DNA of 64,000 nucleotides, from NCBI RefSeq assembly GCF_004634245.1, contig NZ_SJTF01000010.1, positions 1 through 64,000 of the forward strand, read 5' to 3'. This document shows, one piece after another, positions 27,272 through 35,776 of this stretch (positions are counted from its first letter, which is position 1; every line of letters begins with the position of its first letter). Under the pieces are notes generated by a model. The model did not search any database. It was not told the DNA's origin and saw nothing but the letters and a program-made list of their open reading frames with translations. This stretch comes from Flavobacterium foetidum (GTDB lineage: Bacteria; Bacteroidota; Bacteroidia; Flavobacteriales; Flavobacteriaceae). Made by a program: the position numbers and the translations under genes.

Positions 27272-28570
27272 ATGAATAAAATAGACAATCCAAAACCAGA
27301 AACCTGGTCAGAAATATTAAAAAGACCAACCAAGACTGTTGATGATATTGAGGTTACAGTAAAAGAAATCTTCAGAGAAGTTCAGAAAAAAGGAGATGAA
27401 GCTGTAGCAAAATACACTTCTATTTTTGACGGAATTTCATTAGAAAATTACGAAGTAACTCCAGAGGAAATCACAGAAGCAATTAATCTGATTCCGAGTG
27501 AATTAAAAGAAGCGATTGAATTAGCAAAAAACAATATTTATAAGTTTCACAAAGCACAGAAAACCGATAGAGTTGAAGTGGAAACTATTGAAGGTGTCAA
27601 CTGCTGGCAGGAAAAAAGACCAATTCAGAAAATTGGTTTATATATTCCTGGCGGAACAGCTCCTTTGTTTTCAACGGTTTTAATGCTGGCTGTTCCTGCT
27701 GAAATTGCTGGTTGTAAAGAAATTGTATTGTGTTCTCCTCCTGACAAAAAAGGAAAAATTAATCCGGCTATTTTATACGCGGCGAATTTATGCGGTGTAA
27801 CCAAAATTCTAAAAGTAGGTGGAATTCAGGCGATTGCCGGAATGACATTTGGAACACAGTCCATTCCTAAAGTATATAAAATTTTCGGGCCAGGTAATCA
27901 GTTTGTGACGGTGGCTAAGCAATTAGCGACTCAGTTTGGCGTAGCAATCGATATGCCGGCCGGGCCATCAGAATTATTAATTGTAGCCGATGATACTGCA
28001 GTTCCAGCTTTTGTAGCTTCAGATTTATTATCACAGGCAGAACACGGAACAGATAGTCAGGTACTATTAGTTTCGACTTCAAAAAAACTGATTGACGAAG
28101 TAGAAAAAGAAGTGCAAACACAGTTAGAAGTATTGCCTAGAAAAGCTATTGCAGATAAAGCGATCGAAAATTCGAAATTGATTTATGTACAAAACGATCA
28201 AACGGCTTTAGATTTAATCAATGAATATGGGCCGGAGCACTTTATTATCTGCTCGGAATACGATGATTTCTATTGCAACGGAATCGTAAATGCGGGTTCG
28301 GTTTTCATTGGAAATTATACTCCAGAAAGTGCTGGAGATTATGCTTCAGGAACAAATCATACGCTTCCAACCAATGGTTATGCGAAAAATTACAGCGGTG
28401 TAAATCTGGATAGTTTTATGAAATCGATGACATTCCAGAAAATATCTGAAAAAGGAATTCAAAATATTGGAAAAGCGATTGAAGCTATGGCTGAAGCCGA
28501 AGGATTGCAAGCGCATAAAAATGCTGTAACATTACGCCTACAGTCCTGCGAGGTTTCCAAAACCTCGTAG
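27272..28570 (+). CDS. hisD: Histidinol dehydrogenase
   Basis: 432 aa. Oxidises histidinol to histidine in two NAD-dependent steps. Recognisable blocks: NCWQEKRPIQKIGLYIPGG, FGPGNQFVTVAKQLA, DMPAGPSELLIVADD, SQAEHGTDSQVLLVS with the zinc-binding Gln/His, and PESAGDYASGTNHTLPTNG. The final ten residues (LQSCEVSKTS) and the stop codon are encoded by one arm of a palindromic intergenic repeat. The gap from hisG is 176 bp with no promoter of the standard form. Confidence 0.95.
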   Translation: MNKIDNPKPETWSEILKRPTKTVDDIEVTVKEIFREVQKKGDEAVAKYTSIFDGISLENYEVTPEEITEAINLIPSELKEAIELAKNNIYKFHKAQKTDRVEVETIEGVNCWQEKRPIQKIGLYIPGGTAPLFSTVLMLAVPAEIAGCKEIVLCSPPDKKGKINPAILYAANLCGVTKILKVGGIQAIAGMTFGTQSIPKVYKIFGPGNQFVTVAKQLATQFGVAIDMPAGPSELLIVADDTAVPAFVASDLLSQAEHGTDSQVLLVSTSKKLIDEVEKEVQTQLEVLPRKAIADKAIENSKLIYVQNDQTALDLINEYGPEHFIICSEYDDFYCNGIVNAGSVFIGNYTPESAGDYASGTNHTLPTNGYAKNYSGVNLDSFMKSMTFQKISEKGIQNIGKAIEAMAEAEGLQAHKNAVTLRLQSCEVSKTS

Positions 28571-28637
28571 GTCTAAATAGATTTCCGATTTAGAAGCTTA
28601 ATAAACAATACCTACAAGGTTTTGGAAACCTTGCAGG
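28545..28637. repeat. Palindromic repeat overlapping the hisD end
   Basis: Two 27-bp arms (28545-28571 and 28611-28637) are inverted copies with two differences. Each arm is itself a near-palindrome (CCTgCgAGGTTT / AAACCTcGtAGG), and the two differences are a compensating G-C to A-T change that keeps the small stem. The left arm supplies the hisD stop codon. Confidence 0.85.
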
Positions 28638-28652
28638 AATAAAGAAAATAAA

Positions 28653-29702
28653 ATGAGTACGTTCGATATAAATACAATTACAAGAGAAAACGTAAAATCC
28701 TTAAAACCTTATTCTTCTGCGAGAGATGAGTTTGAAGATTTTGATACAGCCGATATGATTTTTCTGGATGCCAATGAAAATCCATATCAAAATGGGGTAA
28801 ATCGTTATCCAGATCCACAGCAGAATTCGGTTAAAGCGATTTTAGCTAAAAATAATAACACCAAACAAAGTCAGATTTTGTTAGGAAACGGAAGCGATGA
28901 AGTTTTAGATTTGCTTTTCAGAGCTTTCTGTGAACCTAAAAAAGATAATATTATTTCGTTACCGCCTACTTATGGAATGTATGGTGTTTTGGCAAATATC
29001 AACGCAGTAGAAAACAGAGAAATTCTTTTAACTACAGATTTTCAGCCACAAGTTGAAAAGATTCTGGAAGCGGTTGATGAAAATACAAAAATCATCTTTT
29101 TATGTTCTCCAAACAATCCAACAGGAAATTCATTTTCAGATGAAAGCGTGGTGAAACTGCTTCAAAACTTTAATGGTTTAGTGGTGATTGACGAAGCTTA
29201 TATTGACTTTTCTGAAAAAGAAAGCTGGCTGACAGAAATTGATGAATATCCAAATTTGGTCATTACGCAGACACTTTCAAAAGCATATGGTTTAGCTGGA
29301 ATTCGTTTAGGAATTTGTTATGGTTCAGAGGAAGTAATTTCGATTCTGAATAAAATCAAACCGCCTTATAACGTAAACGAGCTAACACAGCAAAGAGCCA
29401 AAGAACGTTTAAAAGATTCAGAAAAAATAAAAGAAGAAATAGCTTCTATTATTGAGCAAAGGGAAGAATTACTTAAAGTTTTACTTGAAGTGAGTTTTGT
29501 CGAAAAAGTTTATCCAACAGAAGCTAATTTTATCTTAGCAAAAGTGGATGATGCCAATAAAAGATACGATCAATTAATAGAAAAAGGAATCGTAATTCGA
29601 AACAGAACAACACAGCCGTTATGCGAAAATTGTCTCCGTTTTACAATTGGAACAAAACAAGAAAATGCAGTTGTAATAAAAGAATTAAAGTTGTTGAGCT
29701 AA
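28653..29702 (+). CDS. hisC: Histidinol-phosphate aminotransferase
   Basis: 349 aa fold-type I PLP enzyme. FLDANENPYQNG near the N-terminus is the HisC signature; the PLP lysine lies in TQTLSKAYGLAGIRLG, and NNPTGN and VVIDEAYIDF form the cofactor pocket. Makes histidinol phosphate from imidazole-acetol phosphate with glutamate. In the his operon, 82 bp after hisD. Confidence 0.95.
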   Translation: MSTFDINTITRENVKSLKPYSSARDEFEDFDTADMIFLDANENPYQNGVNRYPDPQQNSVKAILAKNNNTKQSQILLGNGSDEVLDLLFRAFCEPKKDNIISLPPTYGMYGVLANINAVENREILLTTDFQPQVEKILEAVDENTKIIFLCSPNNPTGNSFSDESVVKLLQNFNGLVVIDEAYIDFSEKESWLTEIDEYPNLVITQTLSKAYGLAGIRLGICYGSEEVISILNKIKPPYNVNELTQQRAKERLKDSEKIKEEIASIIEQREELLKVLLEVSFVEKVYPTEANFILAKVDDANKRYDQLIEKGIVIRNRTTQPLCENCLRFTIGTKQENAVVIKELKLLS

Positions 29703-29712
29703 AAAAATATTA

Positions 29713-29850
29713 GCCACAGATTATAGATTAAAAAGATTTTTTATTCTGTTTGAGTTTATTTTTTCACCACGAATTACACAAATTAAATTAGTGAAAATTA
29801 GTGCAATTAGTGGCAAAAGAAAAATCCTTTTAATCTGTATGATCTGTGGC
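29713..29850. repeat. 138-bp nested inverted repeat between hisC and hisB
   Basis: Outer arms starting GCCACAGAT and ending ATCTGTGGC pair over about 30 bp with a few mismatches; an inner pair (TTTTCACCACGAATTACAC against GTGCAATTAGTGGCAAAA) folds inside. The whole spacer can form one long hairpin. Confidence 0.8.
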
Positions 29851-29864
29851 AGAAAAAATAAATT

Positions 29865-31001
29865 ATGAAAAAAGTACTTTTTATCGATCGTGACGGAACG
29901 ATTGTTTTAGAACCTGAAAATTATCAATTAGACAGTTTGGATAAATTGGAGTTTTACCCAAAAGCGTTTCAATATCTGGCTAAAATTGCTAATGAATTAG
30001 ATTACGAATTTGCAATGGTAACCAATCAGGACGGATTAGGAACAGACAGTTTTCCAGAAGATACGTTTTGGCCAACGCAGAATTTTATCCTAAAAGCCTT
30101 TGAAAACGAAGGGGTTGTTTTTGATGAAATTTTCGTAGATAGAACTTTTCCTCACGAAAATGCGCCAACTAGAAAACCAAGAACCGGTATGTTGACGAAA
30201 TATCTAAATAATCCAGAATATGATTTGGCTAATTCTTTTGTTTTAGGAGATCGTTTAACGGATGTTGAATTGGCTAAAAACCTTGGTGCCAAAGCTATTT
30301 TCATGAATAACACGGATGGAATTGGAAGCAATGAAATTTCAGGAAAACGAGAAGAATTGAACGAAACAATCGTTTTGCAGTCAATGGACTGGAAAACAAT
30401 TTATGAGTTTTTAAAATTAGAAGCACGTTCAGCTTCCATTACAAGAAAAACAAACGAAACCGATATTTACATCAACTTAAATCTTGACGGAACTGGAAAA
30501 AGCAAAATAGATACCGGAATTGCCTTTTTCGATCATATGCTAGATCAAATCTCACGTCACGGTCAAATGGACTTAGAAATCCTTGTAAAAGGAGATTTAG
30601 AAGTCGATGAACATCATACAATCGAAGATACGGCAATTGCTTTAGGAGAAGTTTTTGCCAAAGCATTAGGAAATAAATTAGGAATTGAGCGTTACGGTTT
30701 CTGTCTTCCAATGGACGATTGTTTAGCGCAAGCCGCAATTGACTTTGGAGGAAGAAACTGGTTGATATGGGAAACGGAATTTAAACGTGAAATGGTGGGT
30801 AAAATGCCAACAGAAATGTTCTATCACTTCTTTAAATCATTTACAGACGGAGCAAAAGCAAACTTAAATATCAAAGCAGAAGGAATCAACGAGCATCACA
30901 AAATCGAAGCGATTTTTAAAGCTTTCGCGAAAGCCATAAAAGTAGCCGTAAAAAGAGATACCGAAAAAATGATTCTTCCTTCAACGAAAGGGATGCTTTA
31001 A
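29865..31001 (+). CDS. hisB: Bifunctional histidinol-phosphatase / imidazoleglycerol-phosphate dehydratase
   Basis: 378 aa fusion. Residues 1-165 are the HAD phosphatase with DRDGT at 8-12 (nucleophile and acid) and KPRTGM / [13 protein letters not shown]. Residues 180-378 are the dehydratase with manganese-binding clusters [17 protein letters not shown] and [14 protein letters not shown] and the later [17 protein letters not shown]. Performs steps six and eight of the pathway. Same fusion as enterobacterial HisB. Confidence 0.95.
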   Translation: MKKVLFIDRDGTIVLEPENYQLDSLDKLEFYPKAFQYLAKIANELDYEFAMVTNQDGLGTDSFPEDTFWPTQNFILKAFENEGVVFDEIFVDRTFPHENAPTRKPRTGMLTKYLNNPEYDLANSFVLGDRLTDVELAKNLGAKAIFMNNTDGIGSNEISGKREELNETIVLQSMDWKTIYEFLKLEARSASITRKTNETDIYINLNLDGTGKSKIDTGIAFFDHMLDQISRHGQMDLEILVKGDLEVDEHHTIEDTAIALGEVFAKALGNKLGIERYGFCLPMDDCLAQAAIDFGGRNWLIWETEFKREMVGKMPTEMFYHFFKSFTDGAKANLNIKAEGINEHHKIEAIFKAFAKAIKVAVKRDTEKMILPSTKGML

Positions 31002-31007
31002 TGAATT

Positions 31008-31176
31008 TTGTTTCAGGTTTTTAACCGCAAAGAACGCAAAGTTTTACGCTAAAGTACGCAAGTTTCACACCAAGCTTTGCGAACTTTTTAAAGGTTTGCA
31101 TAGAAAAAAATCTTGCGTTCTTTGCGGTAAAATTATACGCAAAGGTGAGCAACTTGAAACTTTAAACCTGAAACAA
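31008..31176. repeat. Nested inverted repeat between hisB and hisH
   Basis: Outer arms TTGTTTCAGGTTT (31008-31020) and AAACCTGAAACAA (31164-31176) are perfect. Inner arms ACCGCAAAGAACGCAA (31024-31039) and TTGCGTTCTTTGCGGT (31113-31128) are also perfect. The two have different sequence, so two repeat types are nested here. Confidence 0.88.
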
Positions 31177-31194
31177 AACAAACAAAAAAATCAA

Positions 31195-31776
31195 ATGAAA
31201 ATAGTAATTATAAATTACGGAGCAGGAAATATTCAAAGCATCATGTTTGCTATTGAAAGATTGGGTTTTAAAGCTGTTTTGAGCAATAATCCAGATGAAA
31301 TTAAATCGGCTGATAAAGTGATTTTTCCTGGTGTAGGCGAGGCGAGTTCGGCAATGAGTAAACTACGCGAAAGCGGTTTAGATAGTTTGATTCCGCAATT
31401 AAAACAGCCCGTTTTAGGAATCTGTCTCGGAATGCAGTTGATGTGCAACAAAACAGAAGAAGGAAATACAGAAGGTTTAGGAATTTTTGACGTAGATGTT
31501 TTAAAATTTTCCAACAACGTAAAAGTGCCACAAATGGGATGGAATCAGATTTATGATTTGAAATCGGATTTGTTTAAAGGGATTTCAGAAAACGAATTTA
31601 TGTATTTGGTTCACAGTTTCTATGCGCCAAATTGCGAGTATGCAGTTGCTAAAACAAATTATGATGTTGAATATGCATCGGCTCTGCAAAAAGATAATTT
31701 TTACGGAACTCAATTTCACCCAGAAAAAAGTGGTGATGTTGGAGAAAAGATTCTAGGTAATTTTTTAAAAATGTAA
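31195..31776 (+). CDS. hisH: Imidazole glycerol phosphate synthase glutaminase subunit
   Basis: 193 aa class I glutamine amidotransferase. The start at 31195 is chosen because HisH begins MKIVIINYGAGN; an upstream in-frame ATG at 31096 would only translate the repeat. Nucleophile Cys in PVLGICLGMQLMC, His-Glu pair in FYGTQFHPEKSG. Supplies ammonia to HisF. Confidence 0.95.
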   Translation: MKIVIINYGAGNIQSIMFAIERLGFKAVLSNNPDEIKSADKVIFPGVGEASSAMSKLRESGLDSLIPQLKQPVLGICLGMQLMCNKTEEGNTEGLGIFDVDVLKFSNNVKVPQMGWNQIYDLKSDLFKGISENEFMYLVHSFYAPNCEYAVAKTNYDVEYASALQKDNFYGTQFHPEKSGDVGEKILGNFLKM

Positions 31777-31861
31777 GTTTTCAATATCAATCAAAATATC
31801 AAAAATCAATTTCAATTTTTAGAATCTAAAATCTAAAATCAGAAATTTAAAATAAAAAAGA

Positions 31862-32587
31862 ATGAGAATAATACCAGCCATAGATATCATTGAAGGAAAA
31901 TGCGTTCGTTTGTCCAAAGGTGATTATGATACCAAGATAATTTACAACGAGAATCCGCTTGAAGTAGCAAAATCATTTGAAGCACACGGAATTGAATATC
32001 TGCATTTAGTAGATCTAGATGGTGCAAAATCAAGCAAAATTGTCAATTATAAAATATTGGAGCAAATCGCAACACAAACCACTTTAAAAATTGATTTCGG
32101 AGGCGGATTAAAATCGGATGACGATTTGAGGATTGCTTTTGAAAGCGGTGCAAACCAAATTACTGGAGGAAGTATTGCCGTAAAAAACAGAGCAATTTTT
32201 GAAAAATGGATTTCAGAGTATGGTTCGGATAAAATCATTTTAGGCGCTGATGCAAAAGACGAAAAAATTGCGGTTTCTGGGTGGTTGGAAGAGTCAAATG
32301 AAGATTTAGTTCCTTTTATCCAAGATTATCAGTCAAAAGGAATTGATTATGTTATTTGTACGGATATTGCTAAAGATGGAATGCTTCAAGGACCAAGTTT
32401 TGATTTGTACAGCAAAATTTTGGCTGAAGCTAAAGGAATAAAACTAATCGCTTCGGGAGGAATTTCTACTTTCGATGAATTGCCAAAATTGGCTGAATTA
32501 GGCTGTGAAGGAACTATTATTGGAAAAGCAATTTACGAAGGCAGAATTACGTTAAAGCAACTCGAAAATTATATTTTAAATAAATAG
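31862..32587 (+). CDS. hisA: ProFAR isomerase
   Basis: 241 aa TIM barrel. Begins [21 protein letters not shown] with the catalytic Asp8; second acid in [16 protein letters not shown]; phosphate-binding loops GGGLKS and ASGGIST. Isomerises the ribose of the aminoimidazole carboxamide intermediate. 85 bp after hisH. Confidence 0.95.
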   Translation: MRIIPAIDIIEGKCVRLSKGDYDTKIIYNENPLEVAKSFEAHGIEYLHLVDLDGAKSSKIVNYKILEQIATQTTLKIDFGGGLKSDDDLRIAFESGANQITGGSIAVKNRAIFEKWISEYGSDKIILGADAKDEKIAVSGWLEESNEDLVPFIQDYQSKGIDYVICTDIAKDGMLQGPSFDLYSKILAEAKGIKLIASGGISTFDELPKLAELGCEGTIIGKAIYEGRITLKQLENYILNK

Positions 32588-32620
32588 ATATTCCGCAAAG
32601 ATGCACAAAGCAAAACGCAA

Positions 32621-32664
32621 AGATTCACAAAATTTTGCGTAGCTCTGAGAATCTTTGTGAATCT
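32621..32664. repeat. Inverted repeat between hisA and hisF
   Basis: AGATTCACAAA (32621-32631) and TTTGTGAATCT (32654-32664) pair perfectly. The spacer also holds further near copies (GCAAAGATGCACAAAG), typical of flavobacterial CACAAAGATT-type spacers. Confidence 0.7.
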
Positions 32665-32684
32665 CTGTGAAACAACAAAAGAAA

Positions 32685-33440
32685 ATGCTTGCAAAAAGAA
32701 TCATACCTTGTTTAGATATAAAAAACGGAAGAACCGTAAAAGGCGTTAATTTCGTTGATTTGCGTGATGCCGGAGATCCTGTGGAATTGGCAGCAATTTA
32801 CTCGGCTGAAGGCGCAGATGAACTGGTTTTTCTGGATATTTCGGCAACCGAAGAAAGACGCAAAACACTTGTGAATATGGTGCGCAGCGTGGCAGAAAAA
32901 ATCAATATTCCGTTTACAGTTGGTGGTGGAATTTCATCTGTGGAAGATGTTGAAGTTCTGTTGAATAACGGAGCTGATAAAGTTTCTATCAATTCATCAG
33001 CAGTGAAAAATCCGCAGTTGATAAACGATTTGGCACAGAAATTTGGAAGTCAATGTGTTGTTGTGGCTATCGATGCCAAACAAATTGACGGACAATGGAT
33101 AGTGCATTTAGTTGGTGGAAAAGTGCCAACAGAATTAAATTTATTTGATTGGGCAGTAGAAGTGGCTGAAAGAGGTGCAGGAGAAATTTTATTCACCTCG
33201 ATGGATAATGACGGAACCAAAAACGGATTCGCAAACGAAGCTTTGGCTAAACTTTCAGAATTGGTAAATATTCCGATTATCGCTTCTGGTGGTGCTGGAA
33301 ATATACAGCATTTCGTAGATTCATTTCAAAAAGGAAAAGCAGACGCCGCTTTGGCAGCAAGTGTTTTTCATTTTAAAGAAATTGAAATCAAAAGTTTGAA
33401 ACAAGAATTAAGAAACAACAATATAGAAGTTAGAATTTGA
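32685..33440 (+). CDS. hisF: Imidazole glycerol phosphate synthase cyclase subunit
   Basis: 251 aa TIM barrel. Start set at 32685 because HisF proteins begin [16 protein letters not shown]; an in-frame ATG 18 bases earlier is less likely. Catalytic Asp in PCLDIKNG and the second Asp in [11 protein letters not shown]. With HisH it closes the imidazole ring and releases AICAR. Confidence 0.95.
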   Translation: MLAKRIIPCLDIKNGRTVKGVNFVDLRDAGDPVELAAIYSAEGADELVFLDISATEERRKTLVNMVRSVAEKINIPFTVGGGISSVEDVEVLLNNGADKVSINSSAVKNPQLINDLAQKFGSQCVVVAIDAKQIDGQWIVHLVGGKVPTELNLFDWAVEVAERGAGEILFTSMDNDGTKNGFANEALAKLSELVNIPIIASGGAGNIQHFVDSFQKGKADAALAASVFHFKEIEIKSLKQELRNNNIEVRI

Positions 33441-33528
33441 GAAGAAATTCCAATTTTTTAAATTCCAAATTCCAATAATCTGAGTTAGAGATTAATCTAA
33501 AATCTGAACTCTAAAATCTAAAATAAAA

Positions 33529-34125
33529 ATGGAAATCGATATCAAAAGCGCACACGGATTAATTCCGGCTATAATTCAGGATTCAGAAACTAAAAATGTG
33601 CTGATGCTGGGGTATATGAACGAAGAATCGCTTCAAAAAACAATAGAAACGCAAAAAGTAACTTTTTTCAGTCGTTCCAAACAAAGACTTTGGACAAAAG
33701 GCGAGGAGAGCGGTAACTTTTTAAATTTAGTAAGCATCAAAAATGACTGCGATGGCGATACACTTTTGATTCAGGCAAAACCTGTTGGACCAACTTGTCA
33801 CACCGGTGCCGATACTTGCTGGCAGGAACCAAATGATGCGAATTATGGTTTTATTTCTCAGTTAGAAAACACCATCAAAACACGAAGAGAAAATGCTGAT
33901 TCGGAAAAAAGTTATGTTGCTTCTTTATTCGAAAAAGGAATCAATAAAATTGCACAGAAAGTTGGTGAAGAAGCAGTAGAAGTGGTGATTGAAGCTAAAG
34001 ATGATAATGATGATTTATTCCTTAGCGAAAGCGCCGATTTGCTTTTTCATTATCTAATTTTATTGCAAGCAAAGGGATATCAATTGAATGATGTTGTTGA
34101 AGTTTTGAAAAAGCGTCAAAAGTAA
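33529..34125 (+). CDS. hisI: Bifunctional phosphoribosyl-AMP cyclohydrolase / phosphoribosyl-ATP pyrophosphatase
   Basis: 198 aa HisIE fusion. HisI part (1-105) with NDCDGDTLLIQ and metal-binding GPTCHTGADTCW; HisE part (about 110-198) with EKGINKIAQKVGEEAVEVVIEAK and LSESADLLFHYLILL. Carries out steps two and three. Last gene of the operon; a 25-bp inverted repeat follows. Confidence 0.94.
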   Translation: MEIDIKSAHGLIPAIIQDSETKNVLMLGYMNEESLQKTIETQKVTFFSRSKQRLWTKGEESGNFLNLVSIKNDCDGDTLLIQAKPVGPTCHTGADTCWQEPNDANYGFISQLENTIKTRRENADSEKSYVASLFEKGINKIAQKVGEEAVEVVIEAKDDNDDLFLSESADLLFHYLILLQAKGYQLNDVVEVLKKRQK

Positions 34126-34138
34126 TATTTAGAACAAG

Positions 34139-34274
34139 TTTTGTCATTTCGACCGAAGGGAGACCCGAGCGATAGCGAACAGGCGAAGCAAATCACACTA
34201 GTTAATCGACAAAGATTGGAGATATCTTTGCGGAGTTTCTAGTGTGATTTCTCCCTTCGGTCGAAATGACAAAA
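34139..34274. repeat. REP/MITE-like element with 25-bp perfect inverted repeats
   Basis: Arms 34139-34163 and 34250-34274 are perfect inverse copies, containing TGTCATTTCGACCGAAGG. An inner pair AATCACACTAG / CTAGTGTGATT extends the fold. A related copy is at 37570-37677. It can fold as a long hairpin and probably terminates or stabilises the his transcript. Confidence 0.9.
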
Positions 34275-34307
34275 AAATATGTTATTTTAGTATTAAATAA
34301 TATTGAT

Positions 34308-34913
34308 ATGAGATTAGTTGTATGCCTGCTTTTATTTTTAGTTCCGACTTTAAACTATGGCTTTAAAAAAAATGTTATGCCATATTCAATAGTGATTTCT
34401 AGAGCAATTTTAATTGTTGACGGAACAGTCTCGAAAGTCTCAAAAAATGATTATCAATTTACAATAAGTCAGTTCATAAAAGGGAAATCAAGTTCGAAAA
34501 TCAATGTAAATATTTGGAAGGAATGGATTTGTGATTCCAGAATAAAAGAATTAAAAGCAGGTCAAAGATTAATTTTGTTTTTGGAAAAGTCATCAAATGG
34601 CAATTATTATCCAATTAATGATAGTACGGGAGAATTGTATGTAGATGATAATACTTTTCCAAATATATTTCTCCCAAAAGATTTTTCAAATCCAACAGTT
34701 TTAAAGAAAGGTATCGCTATGTTTTTGGAAACCTATACGTATTATGGAAATTTTAATGATAGATTTTATCAAAATTTGTATTTTGTACGCAATAAATCTA
34801 TTTTTGAAGTTTATAGAATAGCAAAAAATAATACAGCTTTTATGTTTTTAGTTAATGATGCAGAGTATTTTAAGCCAACAGAATTTACAGCAATTTTTCT
34901 ACCAAATAATTAA
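34308..34913 (+). CDS. Small secreted protein, TIMP/NTR-like beta-barrel possible
   Basis: 201 aa from the ATG at 34308, selected because a signal peptide begins there (MRLVVCLLLFLVPTLNYG). An in-frame ATG at 34266 lies in the end of the repeat and would add 14 residues before it. After cleavage: SRAILIVDGTVSKV ... YQFTISQFIKGK ... LKAGQRLILFLEKSSNGNYYPIND, a strand pattern seen in netrin/TIMP-like proteins. Family is a guess. The stop overlaps the end of the next, opposite gene by four bases. Confidence 0.55.
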   Translation: MRLVVCLLLFLVPTLNYGFKKNVMPYSIVISRAILIVDGTVSKVSKNDYQFTISQFIKGKSSSKINVNIWKEWICDSRIKELKAGQRLILFLEKSSNGNYYPINDSTGELYVDDNTFPNIFLPKDFSNPTVLKKGIAMFLETYTYYGNFNDRFYQNLYFVRNKSIFEVYRIAKNNTAFMFLVNDAEYFKPTEFTAIFLPNN

Positions 34914-35611
34914 TATTCTACAAACTCAAAAACAGCAAATTCTTCTGGTTGATGAAAACCAAATTTAGCACTGTTATACGGTTGTAAAGCTTGGTATTCA
35001 ATTATTTTTCCATAATCAATCCTAAAAAGATTTCCCTTCCATTTTGTTCCGTTTTTCGGTATCTTAAAACCACTATCTTTAATTTTCACTAGACCGGCAA
35101 AAGGAATTTTTATTTCAGTGGTAAATCCGTTAATTGTTGTTTTACTGGCAGTTTCTAAGCCGGAAACATCAAAATCGATAGAGGTATTCCATCCACCGCA
35201 ATCGGGCGAAATACATTTTATCAGCATATCGTAGTAGGTTGAAAAGGCATTTACGCCAATTTCAAGATAATTTTTTCCGTCTCCATCCGGATCAATAAAA
35301 ATTTCAACCAAATCATCTGTTTCATAGATTTTAGAATCTTTCGGCTGTAATTTCCCTATAATTTCAGCATCTTCAACGCGATACGCTACATAAAGATTGT
35401 TTTCATTCCACGAAAGTGCAACAAAAGTATTTTGCGAGGCTTTTTCACCTGAGTTGTGAATCTTGAAAGTACCTAAAAATGGAGCTTTCCACTCTGATAA
35501 ATCTCCATCGATTCTGATTTCTTTACTCGTTTTATAAATAGGGATATGCTGTGCGTAATTTGCAAATCCAGTAATTATAAGGCAAAGACAGTAGAAGACT
35601 TTAGTATTCAT
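34910..35611 (-). CDS. Secreted CBM9-like carbohydrate-binding protein
   Basis: 233 aa. Signal peptide to about residue 20 (ANYAQ). IRIDGDLSEWKAPFLGTF followed by VALSWNENNLYVAYRVEDAEI, TDDLVEIFIDPDGDGKNYLEIGVNAF and TEIKIPFAGL is the pattern of family 9 carbohydrate-binding and DOMON-like modules. No catalytic domain is attached. Probably periplasmic or surface sugar binding. Confidence 0.8.
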   Translation of the reverse strand: MNTKVFYCLCLIITGFANYAQHIPIYKTSKEIRIDGDLSEWKAPFLGTFKIHNSGEKASQNTFVALSWNENNLYVAYRVEDAEIIGKLQPKDSKIYETDDLVEIFIDPDGDGKNYLEIGVNAFSTYYDMLIKCISPDCGGWNTSIDFDVSGLETASKTTINGFTTEIKIPFAGLVKIKDSGFKIPKNGTKWKGNLFRIDYGKIIEYQALQPYNSAKFGFHQPEEFAVFEFVEY

Positions 35612-35776
35612 GAAAATGGAAAAACTTTTAAAACTGCTAAAATAGAGAAGTTTAATGAAATTTTACGTCAGGAGCTTTAAATCAAAACTGTTAAATTCTC
35701 AAAAAAATGGCAATATTGTTTACATTTGTCAGAATTATCAAATGGTATACGTTTACATTTTTTTAAAACTGCAATA

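Noticed and set aside
31096..31194. Longer hisH start
   Set aside because: The extra 33 residues translate the inverted repeat and HisH homologues begin at MKIVIINYG.
34266..34307. Upstream start for the small secreted protein
   Set aside because: It lies at the edge of the REP-like repeat and would put 14 residues before the signal peptide.
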